Below are positions 63,303-64,000 of a stretch of DNA of 64,000 nt, one piece after another; position 1 is the stretch's first letter; each line of letters starts with the position of its first letter. Location of the stretch: the NCBI GenBank assembly GCA_964019415.1, contig OZ025871.1:6989713-7053712 (forward strand), written 5' to 3'. The position numbers and the translations under genes were made by a program. The notes beneath the pieces were generated by a model that worked only from the letters and a program-made list of their open reading frames with translations, made no database searches and had not been told where the DNA came from. The DNA is from Ianthella basta (lineage: Eukaryota > Porifera > Demospongiae > Verongiida > Ianthellidae).

Positions 63303-64000
63303 GTGAGTTCTTTGTTACAGTTTTATTCTGTCTTTTTCTATGCTGAATCAGTAATTAACTTTTGCCAATAATTGTCAGTTGCTGGGCTGCTGTGCCGTTG
63401 TCCTACTGATGGCCATGTGTACTGGAACAGTAGCCTTTCCTGACAGGTTTGATCTGCCCTTTGTTTTGGTATACATCACTGACACTCATGACATGCAACT
63501 AAAGTTTCTGCACATGTTAGTCTCTTACTTCAGCTGAGTCTCCACCGTGTATTGCGATTAATTATTATACGACGTGGTGACAATCGTGTCCATATTGTGT
63601 GAGTTCAAGTTTCCTGTATGATTGCAACGTATCTACATATTCCTCATTACATCTAGTGTATAACATAATACAGTTGGTTAATATGCTGTAAAAGTGACAT
63701 TCAATTTGGTAAGACTGTGAAAAAATGATGGTCGCCTTTATGTGTGACAGTTATTAAAATTTTCAGTACAGTCATGTGTAGCTACATATTATAGTAATTT
63801 CCAGTTTGATATGATGTAGATTGTTAGTGAAATGTTCTAAGGGATAAGTTCGCATCCATCTGTGATGCTGATTGCATTTCTGATGTGCCTTCTCAGTGGT
63901 TAGACTAGCTGTTAATTGTTTTGTTTCCTTCATTTGAATGGATATACATATGGTGTAAGCTGTGTTCCAGGCATGCCTGGTAATAGAACTGTTGTATTTG
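63303..64000. other. Gene C intron, cut by the window end
   Basis: No gene seen. Confidence 0.4.

Overview
This window is animal nuclear DNA: spliced genes with GT/AG introns, long introns full of (TG)n tracts, and several retroelements. Two genes carry metazoan NLR parts (DEATH and CARD domains, a NACHT NTPase, LRRs), so this is an innate-immune receptor locus. The expanded DEATH/CARD-NACHT-LRR architecture suggests a marine invertebrate; a demosponge such as Amphimedon is my best guess, but that is inference. Gene models were built by hand from open frames, splice sites and intron phase. No transcript was available.

Layout, all three genes on the + strand. (1) 0-17 kb: the 3' part of gene A, whose 5' end lies left of the window. 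Ten phase-compatible exons run from LRR-type segments through an acidic/basic linker, a SUMO-interaction-like motif and a Gln-rich exon to a basic tail. Its large introns hold an RTE-type LINE (944-3994) and an older endonuclease-like remnant. (2) 17-23.4 kb: non-coding sequence, a MITE with long inverted repeats, microsatellites and a conserved two-exon unit of unknown gene (22447-22784). (3) 23.4-28.5 kb: gene B, with a CRE+YY1-type promoter, a non-coding first exon, an exon with a hydrophobic segment ending in a 2A-like ribosome-skipping motif (DVELNPGP), and a DEATH exon. A segmental duplicate of gene A's 3' exons follows in a compatible phase, so gene B looks like a chimera (2A, DEATH, Gln-rich, basic tail). 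(4) 28.5-34 kb: the rest of that duplicate, with a second copy of the two-exon unit and a pogo-like MITE. (5) 34-64 kb: gene C, a large NLR driven by a near-duplicate of gene B's promoter. Its exons encode a 2A-like signal segment (DIETNPGP), DEATH, a Pro-rich linker, CARD, a short linker, NACHT, a bridging exon and an LRR exon, and it continues past 64 kb. Its introns contain a short Penelope-like element with inverted repeats, a hammerhead-like motif and a 14-bp target duplication; a decayed Gypsy-type element with short LTRs; CR1/L2-like LINE remnants inside a tandem duplication; and small foldback elements.

At larger scale the intron before gene A's LRR exon (0.2-4.6 kb) matches the intron before gene C's LRR exon (58.6-61.2 kb), so the two genes are tandem paralogues. 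The second copy gives an empty site for the RTE insertion. The duplication at 14.8-23.8 kb versus 26.4-34.4 kb made the chimera and copied the promoter. The central hypothesis is that both complete 5' ends encode a hydrophobic leader fused to a 2A motif. One mRNA could then give a membrane-targeted full-length receptor and a cytosolic receptor released by ribosome skipping.
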